Positions 1 to 9,618 of a DNA stretch of 64,000 nucleotides are shown one piece after another. The position numbers were made by a program, and so were the translations under genes. The notes beneath the pieces were generated by a model. That model was not told where the DNA came from, did not search any database, and was given only the letters and a program-made list of their open reading frames with translations. The first letter of the stretch is position 1; each line of letters opens with the position of its first letter. The stretch is from Astragalus membranaceus (taxonomy: Eukaryota; Streptophyta; Magnoliopsida; Fabales; Fabaceae): positions 56,446,778-56,510,777 of the forward strand of contig CM076848.1 in assembly GCA_039519185.1 (NCBI GenBank), read 5' to 3'.

Positions 1-1096
1 ATCTCCGCGTTTTTAGGTATCTTACAATTCTGGAGAGAATGACCAATGCATTTACAAGAGTTGCAAAACAAGGGTATACTCTCATATTCCACTCTGATGA
101 GAAAGGCGAATCCCTCTCTTTCTACTAACAACTGATCATGCAGCTTCTCAGAGAAATCAACATCAATAAGAACTCTAGCAAAGTGACCAAAAGTCCGCTT
201 CATAGTGGCTTCATCCAAGGCAACAGGAGCTCCTAGGCTACCACTAATCTCAAACAAAATTTTTGACCTCCAATATTCCCGGGAAAGACCATGAAGTCTA
301 ACCCAACACTGAGCATTGGTTTGTTTTGCAGAAAGAGGATCAAAATCAGGCCTCCTGGCAAACAGACGCAGCACACCCGAATGTAGATTACGAGATCCAA
401 GTGACCAAACACGCCTAAAGTCATCATTGGATACAAAAGAGAATTCAAAAAATCCCTTACCAAGCGAAACCAGAGACCAATCAGCAGAAATATTCCACAT
501 ATTAGACAATTTCTCCTTTAATTCTTTAATCTGATAAGGTTTATCTCCTTTGGACAAAATAATTCTACCATGTAATAGATTAACGCATTCAGCAATGCTA
601 GCCTGATATTCATCTTCAGAAATTTTAACAGCAAGAACATCCCCTTTTAAACAAGTTTTCGGCTTGTAATCGAAATCTGCAAAGGATTTAGGGGTTTGAG
701 TGATACCTTCAGCGCGTCAGAAAAAGATTTCCTTTTAACGCCACTCACAAATCGAGCGGCATCAGAGGGCTGAGGAGCGACTAATGCATCCAATTGAACC
801 TTGCTCACTGATTGAGCACCGTTGACTGAAGCTCCGAGAGTAGGACCACCGGATCCCATAGCAAGAGAGCTTCGAGTCACTTGCAACCTGTCACCCATTG
901 CCACCCTCTGGAAATAGAAGACCATCACGTGAGGGAGATCCTCTTGTTGATGTTGGCGCTGGGATGGCGCAAGGAGAGGGAAATCCCCCTTTCGGCCCAC
1001 CTGCAGAGAAGACGAGGAAGCAAGGGGCGGATCCGCAGCGAAGCCCCGTGACCAGAGCTGCAGCAGATCATCGGACCAACAGGCCATGATGGCCAC
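1..1096 (-). pseudogene. LINE ORF1-like protein, DUF4283 plus CCHC zinc knuckle, 5' part, frameshifted
   Basis: Nucleic-acid-binding ORF1-type protein of plant L1-like (LINE) retrotransposons. The first open frame starts at the ATG at 1096 and runs to a stop at 647. From about position 700 down to base 1 the family reading continues in another frame with no stop. It shows a DUF4283 domain (motifs SFADFDYKPKTC, CWVRLHGLSREYW, HFARVLIDVDF) and, at the window edge, a zinc knuckle of form C-x2-C-x4-H-x4-C (CNSCKCIGH, QNC). The two frames disagree around 690-715, so there is a one-base indel. The leader at 1097-1180 is GC-rich, as at many plant LINE 5' ends. The gene continues past the left edge, where the endonuclease/RT frame would be expected. 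A domesticated DUF4283 gene is the alternative; the frameshift argues for a dead LINE copy. The domain assignment is from recognised motifs. Confidence 0.8.
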
Positions 1097-1412
1097 GACG
1101 GCGCTTAGGGTGGAGCCCTATTGGCGCAGCGCCGCAGAAGGGAGAGGGTTGGGGCTGCGGCGGTGGGGAGAGGAGCGCTAGGTCTTTCTTTCTTATATCT
1201 CACTCATGCATTAGAGAAATATAAGATGATTTATGGTGATGTAAATGGGAGATATTTAGCCTAAGATCAGAGCCAAATTCGTGTACTTTCTTCCCTTTAA
1301 GTGCCTCTATTTATAGACAACTTCAAGCACTTAGTGAAGAGATACAACACTTCAAATGAATTCTGTCCATAAACGGTTATGTACCGTTAACAACGAAATC
1401 CTATCACAACTG

Positions 1413-1487
1413 TTGCGTTGGTCTAGTGGTGAAGGCTTGTGACTGTTCGCCCTTTGGTCGCGTGTTTGAATCCCACTTGCACCTTTT
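1413..1487 (+). repeat. tRNA-like SINE head
   Basis: The segment has a pol III A-box-like stretch (TTGGTCTAGTGGTGAAG, about 1419-1435) followed some 30 bases later by a B-box-like GTGTTTGAATCCCAC (about 1462-1476) and TTGCACC. This is the layout of a tRNA-derived SINE head. No full cloverleaf with matched acceptor arms is seen, so it is not called a tRNA gene. A body and tail were not delimited. Confidence 0.5.
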
Positions 1488-1542
1488 CATTTCATGTTTT
1501 AGCCGTTATTTTATCTTAAATTAAATCCAGCAAAAACAAAAC

Positions 1543-1612
1543 TGGTGCATGAGTGATTCAAACCCAGGTACAAGCACACATATAACCATACACCCAACCA
1601 TCAGACCAATTG
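1543..1612 (-). repeat. Second tRNA-like SINE head, inverted
   Basis: On the minus strand it reads TTGGTCTGATGGTTGGG (A-box-like), then CCTGGGTTTGAATCACTC (B-box-like) and ATGCACC. It matches the layout of the head at 1413-1487 but points the other way, so the two heads converge about 55 bases apart. They may be two SINE insertions or an inverted duplication. Confidence 0.45.
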
Positions 1613-1668
1613 TAATTTCATGATATTAAACAGAATCATCCATATATATTTTGGAAATATATCTCACA

Positions 1669-3640
1669 ATCCCCCACCATTTACAAAATATAACTAAATC
1701 CCACAATTTTGGAAATATCATGGTTTCAGATAATGGTATCTTACGATTTGAACCATTACTTAGTGAATTAAGTTTTCCACTTATCCCGAATAGACATTGG
1801 TAGACAAGCTTTGAACCAACTATTCATTAAAACAAGTGTGCATAACTCACACATGAAATCTCGGTACTATCAAAAGAATTATGAAGATGACACTTTTGTT
1901 TAGGCCTTGTGTCGTGTATCCTTTTCCTGAGAGCTTTAAGAGTCAAGCCCTTAGTCTCCAAGAAGCGGCCTCACTTCACTCTCATATAGGTAGACTCTAT
2001 CGGAAGCATTCCCATAATAAGCACTTCAGCACATATATATGCTATAGGTCTATTAAGAGCAAAAACTCAACCTTCCAACTTTATACTTATGGTCCAAGTA
2101 CTTATAAACCTCGGGATGCATCTATTATCAAGTACTTCAATCACTCCTATAGTGTACTTTCACCATTGAACTCAAGACTTGATTTTATCCAAGTGTGAGT
2201 CGAGTTTCCACTATTGGTGATCAATTAGATATGGGCTTCTATCACACCCCCAATGATGTCTTCAACATCATATCCTTGTCAATTCTTTCGTCAAAGAATT
2301 GCAAAATTCATTTCAACTTTTATACACTTTGAATATTCAATTACTCACATAACTATGCCTTTATATATTCTTGATATAATTGATCATCTATCCCAAAACC
2401 ATGACATTTGAGTCATTTGATTATCTTGTGTCACATGCACAAATTTATATCATTGCTATTAACATATTATACCATTGTCATTAACATATTAACAAGCATT
2501 TCAATTTGTATCTACTCTCATATTAGTGTATCCAAGATATCATACATTGAATGTATTAAATGTCCATAGCAATAGTAAACTTGATCATAAAAGATTGTCA
2601 TACTCAACTTTTAATTGCATAAGGTGGGTCCAAACATGTAAGTCATATACTTCACATAAGATTAAATACAACACTTTAGAATTTATTTCCTTGTTATGAA
2701 AAGTAACATTTTCACCTTAGTTAACAAATAACTAATACATGTATCATGGATTCTAAGTGTCAAATTTCAGTCTCATGTATAAATATATGTTCTATGGTAA
2801 AACGAAATAATAATCACAATAGAAAATAAACAATGAAATAAAATCATTAATATTTCCTATGACTTTCTTCCATGAACATTTGTCAACTTATAATAATTTA
2901 AAACCTACCCAAATTATTTTCAATATTAAGACAAGTAATAAATTAACAATTACTTTCATATTATTATGAACATATAATATGGGATCATCAATTCTAAATA
3001 TATTAATTTCTTTCATTACACAACAACATCACTAAAAACACGCACTTACAAATTAAGGCAGCAAATTTACATTACTTTCATGCTATTATAAAAAGCATAT
3101 AAAAGTTCAAATATTCAAAATTAATTTGGTATTGAAACAATATGAAAATCATGTTCATTTAGTTTTCCCTTCAAATACTTGAAACTAAAACATTCTATAT
3201 TTCATGCAACTAAGTATTCTCCATTGCACATCATCATGACAATAAAATAATTGATATGAAACGTACTATCATATAAGGTGACATGATTTTAAAACAAATC
3301 ATATAACTAATTTCATATTTAAAATTGAACAACATACAAGCACGCATGTATCATATATCAAATAAGTTTGTAAAACATAATTAACTATGTAGTCACAATT
3401 TTGTAATACATGGTTTAGAGTTCTAATTCAGGAAAACTATTTCCAAAACACAAATTATTTTTAGTTTAAACAAACCATTTTCATGAATAAACGTGAATTA
3501 AAATTCATCTATACATATGTTTATAAATTTAGATATTCATCAAACATATCATGTATATTTATATAGTAACTGTGTACCTTTCACCATAGTAGAAAGTTGT
3601 TACCAATAATTATCTTCAACTTTAAAGCAATTCGAACTAA
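1669..3640. other. AT-rich non-coding stretch
   Basis: About 2 kb without a recognisable gene. Short frames such as 1881-2198 (+) match no family and lie in low-complexity sequence. A second minus-strand G-run followed by TGTGATAG near 2247 could be another LTR edge. Nothing further can be supported. Confidence 0.4.
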
Positions 3641-3762
3641 CGAGCTGAACTCGCGAGTTTGAGTCAAGTCGAGTTCGAACTGGAAAAAATGGTTCATATC
3701 GAACTCAAGTCTAGTTTCGAGTCGAGCCAATTCTTATTGAGTCGAGTCGAACTGAATGAATT
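3641..3762. repeat. Degenerate GAGTCGAG / CGAACTC repeat patch
   Basis: Short reiterated words (GAGTTCGAACT, GAGTCGAGTCGAACT, GAACTCGCGAGTTTGAG) form a GC-richer island in AT-rich DNA. Such arrays are common at the ends of plant DNA transposons. No partner end was located. Confidence 0.35.
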
Positions 3763-3879
3763 TTTTTGAATTTTTTATTCATTGTGTGTAAAAAAAATCC
3801 TTTAGTTTAGGCAATGGTGAGGATTCACCAGAACCGACAGAAGCCACACGACATCCTTCAAAAAACCAAATTTTTTTAT

Positions 3880-5071
3880 GAGTAAAGGCCCAAATTCGTC
3901 CCTGACAATTTTTTCACGGGATGATTCGTCCCTGACAAATTTTTCGGGACACATTGGTTCCTGACAATTCCAAAACGGGACATGTTAGTCCCTCCATCCA
4001 TTTTGACGTTGCCAGCACATCCAACGTCTCCTACGTGGCACGTTAAGTGCCACGTGTCACGTTAAATGCCACGCAAGTGTTTATTTTGGGACAAATAAGT
4101 CTCTGACTTTACAAATTTAAAAAGGGGACAAATCAGTCCCTGTCTTTTTTGGAAAGGGGACAAATCAGTCCCTGAAACCATAAACCAGTCCCTGAAACCA
4201 TAAACCAATTTTCCCCTTTCTCTATGCATCTTCATCTATCCAATCTCATCTACTTCTTCCCTAATTTCTCTTCTTCTCCCTTGTGATTCCAAATTTACAA
4301 TTTCGTTTTTCGATTTCATTTTGTTTTCGAAGATTGAAGATGCAGGGTTTCACGTAAGATTTGGGTTCTTGGAGATTGATGATTTTGGGTTTTTGAAGAT
4401 TGAAGTTTGGCGATTTCTGATAGTAGATCTGGGATGATGTTGGCGATTAAATGACTTCTTCTTCTTCCTAAATTTCTCTTCTTCTCTGTTCGATAATTTT
4501 GATTTTCATTTTGTTTCGCTTCTGCTCGAGATATGGGTTTTTGTTTTCGTCTTGCTTTCGACAATTTGGATATGGGTATGTTGTTTTGATTGTTGTAAAT
4601 GAAGATTGAAGATCTGAATGATTTAGACAATGAACTTCTGGGTTTCATTATTGAAGAAGATGAACAACAAAATTTTATTTTTGTTCCGAAACCAGTTTTC
4701 TGCGTCCTTCTCTCCTTCAATGGCGAAACTGGTTTCTGGTTTCAGAAACCACAGTTTTGAGGTTGAAGACCACTTCAAGGATTGATTTGTCCCCTTTCCA
4801 AAAAAGTCAGGGACTGATTTGTCCCCATTTCAAATTTGTAAAATCAGGGACTTATTTGTCCCAAAATAAACACTTGTGTGACATTTAACGTGACACGTGG
4901 CACTTAACGTGCCACGTAGGAGACGTTGGATGTGCTGGTAACATCAAAATGGATGGAGGGACTAACGTGTCCCGTTTTGGAATTGTCAAGGACCAATGTG
5001 TCCCGAAAAAATTGTCAGGGACGAATTCGTCCCGCGAAAAAGTTGTCAGGGACGAATTTGGGCCTTTACTC
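3880..5071. mobile_element. Non-autonomous Mutator-like element (MULE) with long TIRs and 9-bp TSD
   Basis: Terminal inverted repeats of about 290 bp (3880 to about 4175, and about 4778 to 5071) begin GAGTAAAGGCCCAAATTCGT. They are built of repeated GTCAGGGACNAAT and GGGACAAATCAGTCCCTG units. The element is flanked by a perfect 9-bp duplication, TTTTTTTAT (3871-3879 and 5072-5080), the hallmark of the Mutator superfamily. Each TIR carries a G-box CACGTG (4051-4056 and 4894-4899) among ACGTGGC and GCCACGT words. The 600-bp interior has a 134-codon minus-strand open frame (4316-4720) of low complexity and no transposase domain. Because the TSD is T-rich, chance matching is a small caveat, but the TIR boundaries fix the same bases independently. 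Confidence 0.88.
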
Positions 5072-5080
5072 TTTTTTTAT

Positions 5081-5504
5081 ATACTACCTCCCTCATCTCA
5101 ACTTCCTTATTTCAAGGTCTTCTCTGTGGTGTTTCAATATCCTTGAGTATGTTAGGTGAAAGAGGGGTGAAGTAGCGTTAATGGGCATGCAAATTCATGC
5201 TTGGTGTATAAAGGCGAGGCTTGTACTGGCCGAAGAGGGGGGAAAATTGTTCGTCGGGGGTAGGTGGATTTCAGTTGTTATGGGTAGAGCGACGCCACGA
5301 TTGAGGAAACCATGGGTAGATTCAAAATGAACGACTATTTTCGAGTGGGGAGGTAGCTTTTGGGTCTTGGTTGTGGCTTGGGGAATGATTTTGAGTGGGG
5401 AGGGAAGCGACTCTCTTAGGGCTACTTCTCTGCACAGGTTTTTTGCTGAAGAGGAAGAAGACCGGGGCGGGGCGGGTCATGGGCTATGGGTTGTGCGCGG
5501 AAAT
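5081..5504. other. Spacer without recognisable gene
   Basis: Moderately GC-rich sequence between the MULE and the foldback. Overlapping plus-strand frames from 5367 run into the foldback and are not credible genes. No domain, TIR or tandem repeat was seen. Confidence 0.35.
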
Positions 5505-5725
5505 GGATCCACTGAAGTTTTGGCGGGAACTGCAGTCTGCAGTTCCAGCATTTAAAGTCGGGCGGAACACACAGTCCGACTTTAAAAGTGGTCTGCATAC
5601 GGGTAATGGCGAGAACTGCCGTACGCAGTTCTCCATAACACCACTTTTAAAGTCGGACTGTGTGTTCCGCCCGACTTTAAAAGTGAACTGCAGACTGCAG
5701 TTCCCGCCCTAACTGCAGTGGATCC
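5505..5725. repeat. Nested foldback (hairpin) element
   Basis: Two arms of about 86 bp (5505-5592 and 5640-5725) are near-perfect inverted copies, both ending in GGATCC. Each arm contains its own palindrome (GAACTGCAGTCTGCAGTTC in the left arm). The roughly 45-base centre is itself a stem (GAGAACTGC, CGTAC, GCAGTTCTC). The result is a hairpin within a hairpin. No clear TSD was found next to the GGATCC ends, so family placement (foldback element or MITE) is open. Confidence 0.8.
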
Positions 5726-5936
5726 GGACCCGGTTGTGCGCTAGTAAGTTGGGCTAAATGGGTAAAAGTTTGGCATGGGTGTATCCACCAAGAAAGGGGT
5801 TTTTTTTTGTACCCCCATCATCTCCCTATATACCCCTACAATAAATTTTAAGACAAAAATACCCCTTCACTAGTGGAAAAAAGGCTTTTAACATCAGAGT
5901 TTAACATCGGTTAAAATTGAACTGATGTTAAAAATA

Positions 5937-6190
5937 GACACGGTGGCAAACTAGTAAATAAATGGCACACATAATACGCTTTTAACATCTGTTGCTAAAT
6001 GACCGATGCCAAAAGTGAAGATACGGTGGCAAACTTGTAAATAAATGGGTATAAAACATACATTTAACATCAGTTGCTAAATGACCGATGCCAAAAGTGA
6101 AGACACGGTGGCAAACTTGTAAATAAATGGTGTTTAGAACAAACCTTTGACATCAGGTACTTTACAACCGATGTCAAAAGTGTAAAATGA
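5937..6190. repeat. 83-bp subterminal tandem repeat of the CACTA element
   Basis: Three units of about 82-84 bp, each with ACGGTGGCAAAC, TAAATAAATGG and an AACATC ... GACCGATGCCAAAAGTG block (unit starts near 5937, 6021 and 6103). Subterminal arrays of this type are the usual transposase-binding regions of CACTA elements. Confidence 0.75.
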
Positions 6191-6630
6191 GATTGAAGTT
6201 CAACCATCGTGCCCTCTCTTCTCTCTAGCGCCGCCTAACCCTTTTCTCTTGGTCTCAGTTCTCTCTTCTCTCGCTCTCAAGAACCTCTCGCGTTCTCTCT
6301 TCTCTCGCTCTCAAGAACCTCTCGCCTAACCCTTTTCTCTTGGTCTCAGTTCTCTTTCAGCAACCTCTCGCGTCCAGTAAGATCAAAGGACCTCTCGCTG
6401 TCAACCTTTATCTCGCCGGAAACCCATTTTCCAAACCCTCCCTCATCGCAAACCCTAGAACCAGTTTCACCAACACTCCTACTAACAGTCCTTCAGGTAT
6501 TATTATCTCTTTCTTTTTATATACTTTTAGAGGTTTGTAATTACCTTTTTATTAATACTTTATGATGATGATAAAATATAAAACAAATTTGTGTAGCTTT
6601 CAATTAACTTGCTGGCTTATTTGAAATTAA

Positions 6631-7061
6631 CCCTGGAGTGTACCTGAACTCTTGCGCCCACTTTATGAGTCTTCCATGCTGCTTGCTCAGAGAACCACTA
6701 TGGCTGCAAGCCTTTTCTGTCATGGTTACTAATTTGAAATTATAAATGAAAAGCTATGTAACCCTGCAATTGTTATTCAGGCTTTACATCATTTGAGGCA
6801 GATTTCTCAAGAAGTTTCTCACCCAAGTGTCACGGGATGGGGAAGAAGGCCAGCAGCTCTACGTGCGCTTAGTCAGCAATTAAGCAAGTTTGTGCCATTA
6901 TCCTTTATAATAATAATATTATTCCCTGGCATAATTGGCTAGTTATGTTGTAGTAGTCTCAAACTTAAATTTCATTTTTTTTGCAGGGGATTCAATGAAG
7001 CTGTTAATGGGTTTGCAGATGATGGTTGGTCTATGTTACAGAAACTCAGTTTGACACATTA
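6631..7061 (+). pseudogene. HD-ZIP III START-domain exon fragments captured by CACTA
   Basis: Three successive coding pieces match class III homeodomain-leucine zipper proteins (REVOLUTA/ATHB8 group). About 6631-6708 reads PWSVPELLRPLYESS then MLLAQRTTMAA. 6781-6890 reads LHHLRQISQEVSHP then GWGRRPAALRALSQQLS. After a GT...TTTTTTTTGCAG intron, 6987-7050 reads KGFNEAVNGFADDGWSML, followed by a stop. Exon order and intron positions are kept, so genomic DNA rather than cDNA was captured. The homeodomain, leucine zipper and MEKHLA regions are absent, and the first donor site is degenerate. It cannot make the parent protein. Expression from the element is possible but not shown. Confidence 0.82.
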
Positions 7062-7461
7062 AAAGCGCAAGTGCAACAGGTAAATCTTTTACCCAAAGCT
7101 TCGGTTGTTTTTTTATAGATTGATGCATATTCACCTCAAACTTTTCTTCCTTTATGGAAACCTGTATCTTTGTACTTCATCTTGCTTCTCACTCAATATT
7201 ATGGTCCTTTTGAAAATTTGCTGAGATGAAAATTTCGCATCAGTACTAACAAATCTTAATGACTAAGCAAGTGCCTATTTTGTGTTTTTGTTCTTTTATA
7301 TTATTGTCATTAGTATTTTTGGATGAAAATCACAAGTAGATGCTACATTGGTTTTGGAAAGCAAGTATTTACTATAATTAGTACATTTTTCAGATTGGTG
7401 GTAATTTGACTGTAGGTGGTATCGATTATTTTGTAAGTGATGCTTTTGGTGAAGTAGATAG

Positions 7462-7770
7462 ATGCATCAGAATAGAAGAACAAGATTTGTTCTCTCAGGT
7501 TCAGGGGGATGGAAAGCATTTGTGAAGGAGCATGAGTTGAAAGTTGGTGATATTTGTACCTTTGAGCTCATTCCTGGGACTCAATTTACCTTCCAGGTTC
7601 ACATCTTTAGAGATTCTTTAAGGAAACAGACAATTCAACTTGTCCAACATCTCAAGGTAGTTTTCATGTTTAGTTATTTTTTTCTTTGCTTTCAAACAAT
7701 TCCTAATGTGTCTAATATATTTATTCTTCTATCTTCTGCAGAATCTACCAAAAGGAGAGAAGCTACTTAA
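7462..7770 (+). pseudogene. B3 DNA-binding domain fragment captured by CACTA
   Basis: The frame at 7462-7770 contains GGWKAFVKEHELKVGDIC followed by TFELIPG, the C-terminal half of a plant B3 domain (REM/VRN1-type W-x-x-F-V-x-x-x-x-L-x-x-G-D-x-C-x-F-E-L). The rest of the frame reads through an intron-like, T-rich stretch after AAGGTAGTTTTC (about 7657), and a further exon-like piece begins after TTCTGCAG near 7741. The N-terminal half of the B3 fold is missing. It lies about 400 bases after the HD-ZIP III pieces, in the same orientation and inside the same CACTA borders, so it came from a different parent gene. Confidence 0.8.
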
Positions 7771-8417
7771 GGACATAGAAAGGGAGTGAAAATCATTACC
7801 ATCACTGAAGTGTTTCAAATCTTTTTGTATGGATCAAGTGCATGTTTTTGGAACACTACTACCAAATGTAAATATTACTAGTCTACTACGTACGTCTAAC
7901 CAAGAAGCAGTTGATCTTTAAACTTTATATTTGGCATTTTGTAGACATTACTACTACTTGATGACATGTTATCTTTTGAATGCATTATTCTTGTTCGTCT
8001 AATTAGGTTAGGATAATATTAAGACATAGTTTTTGCTGATGGAAAAATAATAATTGATCATAGAATGTTGCATTATGAAAATTTTCTGCAAAAGAGAAAA
8101 GGTGACCAAGAATTTTTTTTTTTTAAAAAAAGTTAGTTTTAACATCGGTTCCCATCAGGACCTGATGCGAAAAATACTTTTCGTATCAGGTGGTTCTGAA
8201 AATCCGATGTCAAAAAGGTGCTAAAATCTAATTAAAAAGGACTTTTGGCATCGGGTGGTAATACAACTGATGCGAAAAATACTTTTCGCATCAGGTCCGT
8301 ACCTGATGCAAAAGGTGTGTACTTTTAACATCACCTGAATCTGTAACGGACACGGAACCGATGCGAAAAGTCATTTTTAACCGATGCGAAAAGCCTAAAT
8401 TGTAGTAGTGCTTGTAA

Positions 8418-8735
8418 AATTGACTTAAATCGGATCTACCTTTGGGGAGGTAGATCCGATTCACAAAAATAAAAGGCGGATTTACGTATATCCGATTAGA
8501 ATTAGTGGAGGGAAATCGGATATAACTTCAGTGAGGTATATCCGCTTTGTTAATTGCAAAAGCGGATGTACCTATCAGGTAGGTAAATCCGTTTTGCAAT
8601 TAACAAAGCGGATATAGGTAAATCCGCTTTGCAATTAACAAAGCGGATATACCTATCAGTGGGGGTATGTCCGTTTTGTTAAAATGCAAATCGGATTTAC
8701 CTCCCTGATAGGTAAATCTGATTTGTACTAAATTC
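8418..8735. repeat. Subterminal CGGATNTACC repeats of the MULE-like element
   Basis: At least ten copies of a GGTAAATCCGNTTTG or CAAANCGGATATACC word occur in both orientations. Equivalent words recur at 9725-9905 near the other end. They form many short potential hairpins and probably mark transposase-binding subterminal DNA. Confidence 0.7.
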
Positions 8736-8819
8736 GACGGGTAGGATTTGTCTGTCAATGTTGATCAACGGTGTAGATTGCACCGACAATATAAACGGTT
8801 GATAATCATTGACGAATTC

Positions 8820-8827
8820 TATAAATA
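8820..8827 (+). promoter_or_regulatory. TATA box of the MuDR-like N-terminal gene
   Basis: TATAAATA lies 68 bases before the ATG at 8895, a normal spacing for a plant pol II promoter with a short leader. It supports 8895 rather than the more upstream in-frame start at 8748, which precedes the TATA box. Confidence 0.6.
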
Positions 8828-8894
8828 CCCATTGCCAACCTCATTCTTTTCACTCAAAAATTTCACTCTCACTTGCTTATTTCACTCATCCAAA

Positions 8895-9308
8895 ATGGAG
8901 ATATGCCTCACTCAACGCTCAGATGACAATAGGGTTTGCGGTATACATCATCGGGGCGAAATCACGATGAGAGAAGATGGTGTCCACTTCTGGAGTCATC
9001 AGCCGGTGTTATGCAGAATCCACCACGGCATGGGGTTTGAAGGTTTGAAGGATAAAGTGTGGTCCAAAGTTCAAGTGACTGGTGACAACCGTGACGTCAC
9101 TAGTATCACTTATCGCAAACCCTATCTTGGAGACGATGGCCGCGTTTCCTTCTCGTCCATGACAATCAAGACTGACGAAGACGTGGTGAACATGCTAAAC
9201 ATCCATGACACGCTTCAGGGGTATAAGCCGTTCGACGACCAGAATTTTAGGAAAATGTATCCGCCTATTGTTATTGTAGTTGGTTATGTTTTATCTTTTA
9301 TCGTATGA
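8895..9308 (+). CDS. MuDR-type transposase N-terminal domain protein (truncated)
   Basis: 137-residue frame starting MEICLTQRSDD at an AAAATGG context downstream of a TATA box. It resembles the N-terminal alpha/beta domain that precedes the zinc finger and DDE domain in plant MuDR/MULE transposases (pattern: short acidic start, VHFWSHQP, LKDKVWSKVQV, SITYRKP, TDEDVVNMLNIHD). It stops after a hydrophobic tail (VIVVGYVLSFIV), with no MULE DDE domain or SWIM zinc finger downstream. It therefore looks like a deletion product of an autonomous element. The frame is intact, so a short protein could be made. Its function is unknown. The family call rests on motif layout only. Confidence 0.5.
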   Translation: MEICLTQRSDDNRVCGIHHRGEITMREDGVHFWSHQPVLCRIHHGMGFEGLKDKVWSKVQVTGDNRDVTSITYRKPYLGDDGRVSFSSMTIKTDEDVVNMLNIHDTLQGYKPFDDQNFRKMYPPIVIVVGYVLSFIV

Positions 9309-9411
9309 ATGAAATCGAAATTTTAATGAAACTCCACAAATATAATAAACCAGAAATAATAAGAATCAAGTTATAAAAAAATAGTTCAAGCATACAATCA
9401 CACAAAACCCC

Positions 9412-9618
9412 CTAGTCATGCCCCGGTAGCATATCCAGTAACCGGGTGAGACGAGCATATGTCTGACTACCCATCCTAATGTCTCCGCTCCGAAGCCCCC
9501 TCCGAATCTCCTCCTCCACAATCTCTAGCAAATCTGGCTGTACTGGTGGTGCAGCTGGCTGTACTGGTGGTGGTGGTGGTGATGAAACCCGTAAGAGTCT
9601 AGGAATAGATGCTCTCAC
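9412..9618 (-). CDS. Proline-rich C-terminal fragment, convergent with the MuDR-like gene
   Basis: 68-codon frame with a PPPPPVQPAAPPVQP run followed by a charged amphipathic segment (LLEIVEEEIRRGLRSGD) and a tail ending LLDMLPGHD. It is not recognised with certainty. Some plant MULEs carry a second, oppositely oriented gene, and this could be the end of one. No start context or upstream exon is clear, since the upstream frame at 9615-9890 falls in subterminal repeats. Treat it as a gene remnant of the element. Confidence 0.3.
   Translation of the reverse strand: MRASIPRLLRVSSPPPPPVQPAAPPVQPDLLEIVEEEIRRGLRSGDIRMGSQTYARLTRLLDMLPGHD

Larger units (their letters stand above)
1181..1668 (-). repeat. 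Possible minus-strand LTR or repeat end with TATA box
   Basis: Read on the minus strand, the segment starts TGTGAGATAT at 1668, directly after a G-rich purine run (reverse complement of 1669-1679) that resembles a polypurine tract. It has a TATA box (TATAAATA, plus-strand 1308-1315) about 350 bases in. The sequence ATATCTCAC occurs at both ends (near 1195 and 1660). No second LTR was found, so the call is weak. The segment holds two tRNA-like heads that are listed separately. Confidence 0.3.
5868..8410. mobile_element. CACTA element carrying host gene fragments (Pack-CACTA)
   Basis: It starts CACTAGTGG and ends TAGTAGTG. Subterminal words (GGCTTTTAACATC at one end, GATGCGAAAAGCC at the other) are inverted repeats, and the flanks are a 3-bp duplication CTT (5865-5867 and 8411-8413). 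These are hallmarks of the CACTA (En/Spm) superfamily. No transposase domain is present. Between the subterminal repeats lie exon-like pieces on the plus strand: an unknown 5' exon (about 6370-6495, ending at a GTATTA donor), HD-ZIP III START-domain exons and a B3 C-terminal exon. It sits inside the larger MULE-like element, so it inserted later. Confidence 0.87.

Noticed and set aside
1413..1487. Genuine tRNA gene
   Set aside because: Only A- and B-box-like motifs; no paired acceptor and anticodon arms. The same reasoning applies to 38579-38592 and 19420-19440.
4316..4720. 134-codon minus-strand frame in the 3880-5071 MULE
   Set aside because: Low complexity (Lys/Ser/Gln), no family match, and the plus strand looks like T-rich leader DNA. 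Not enough to call a captured gene.
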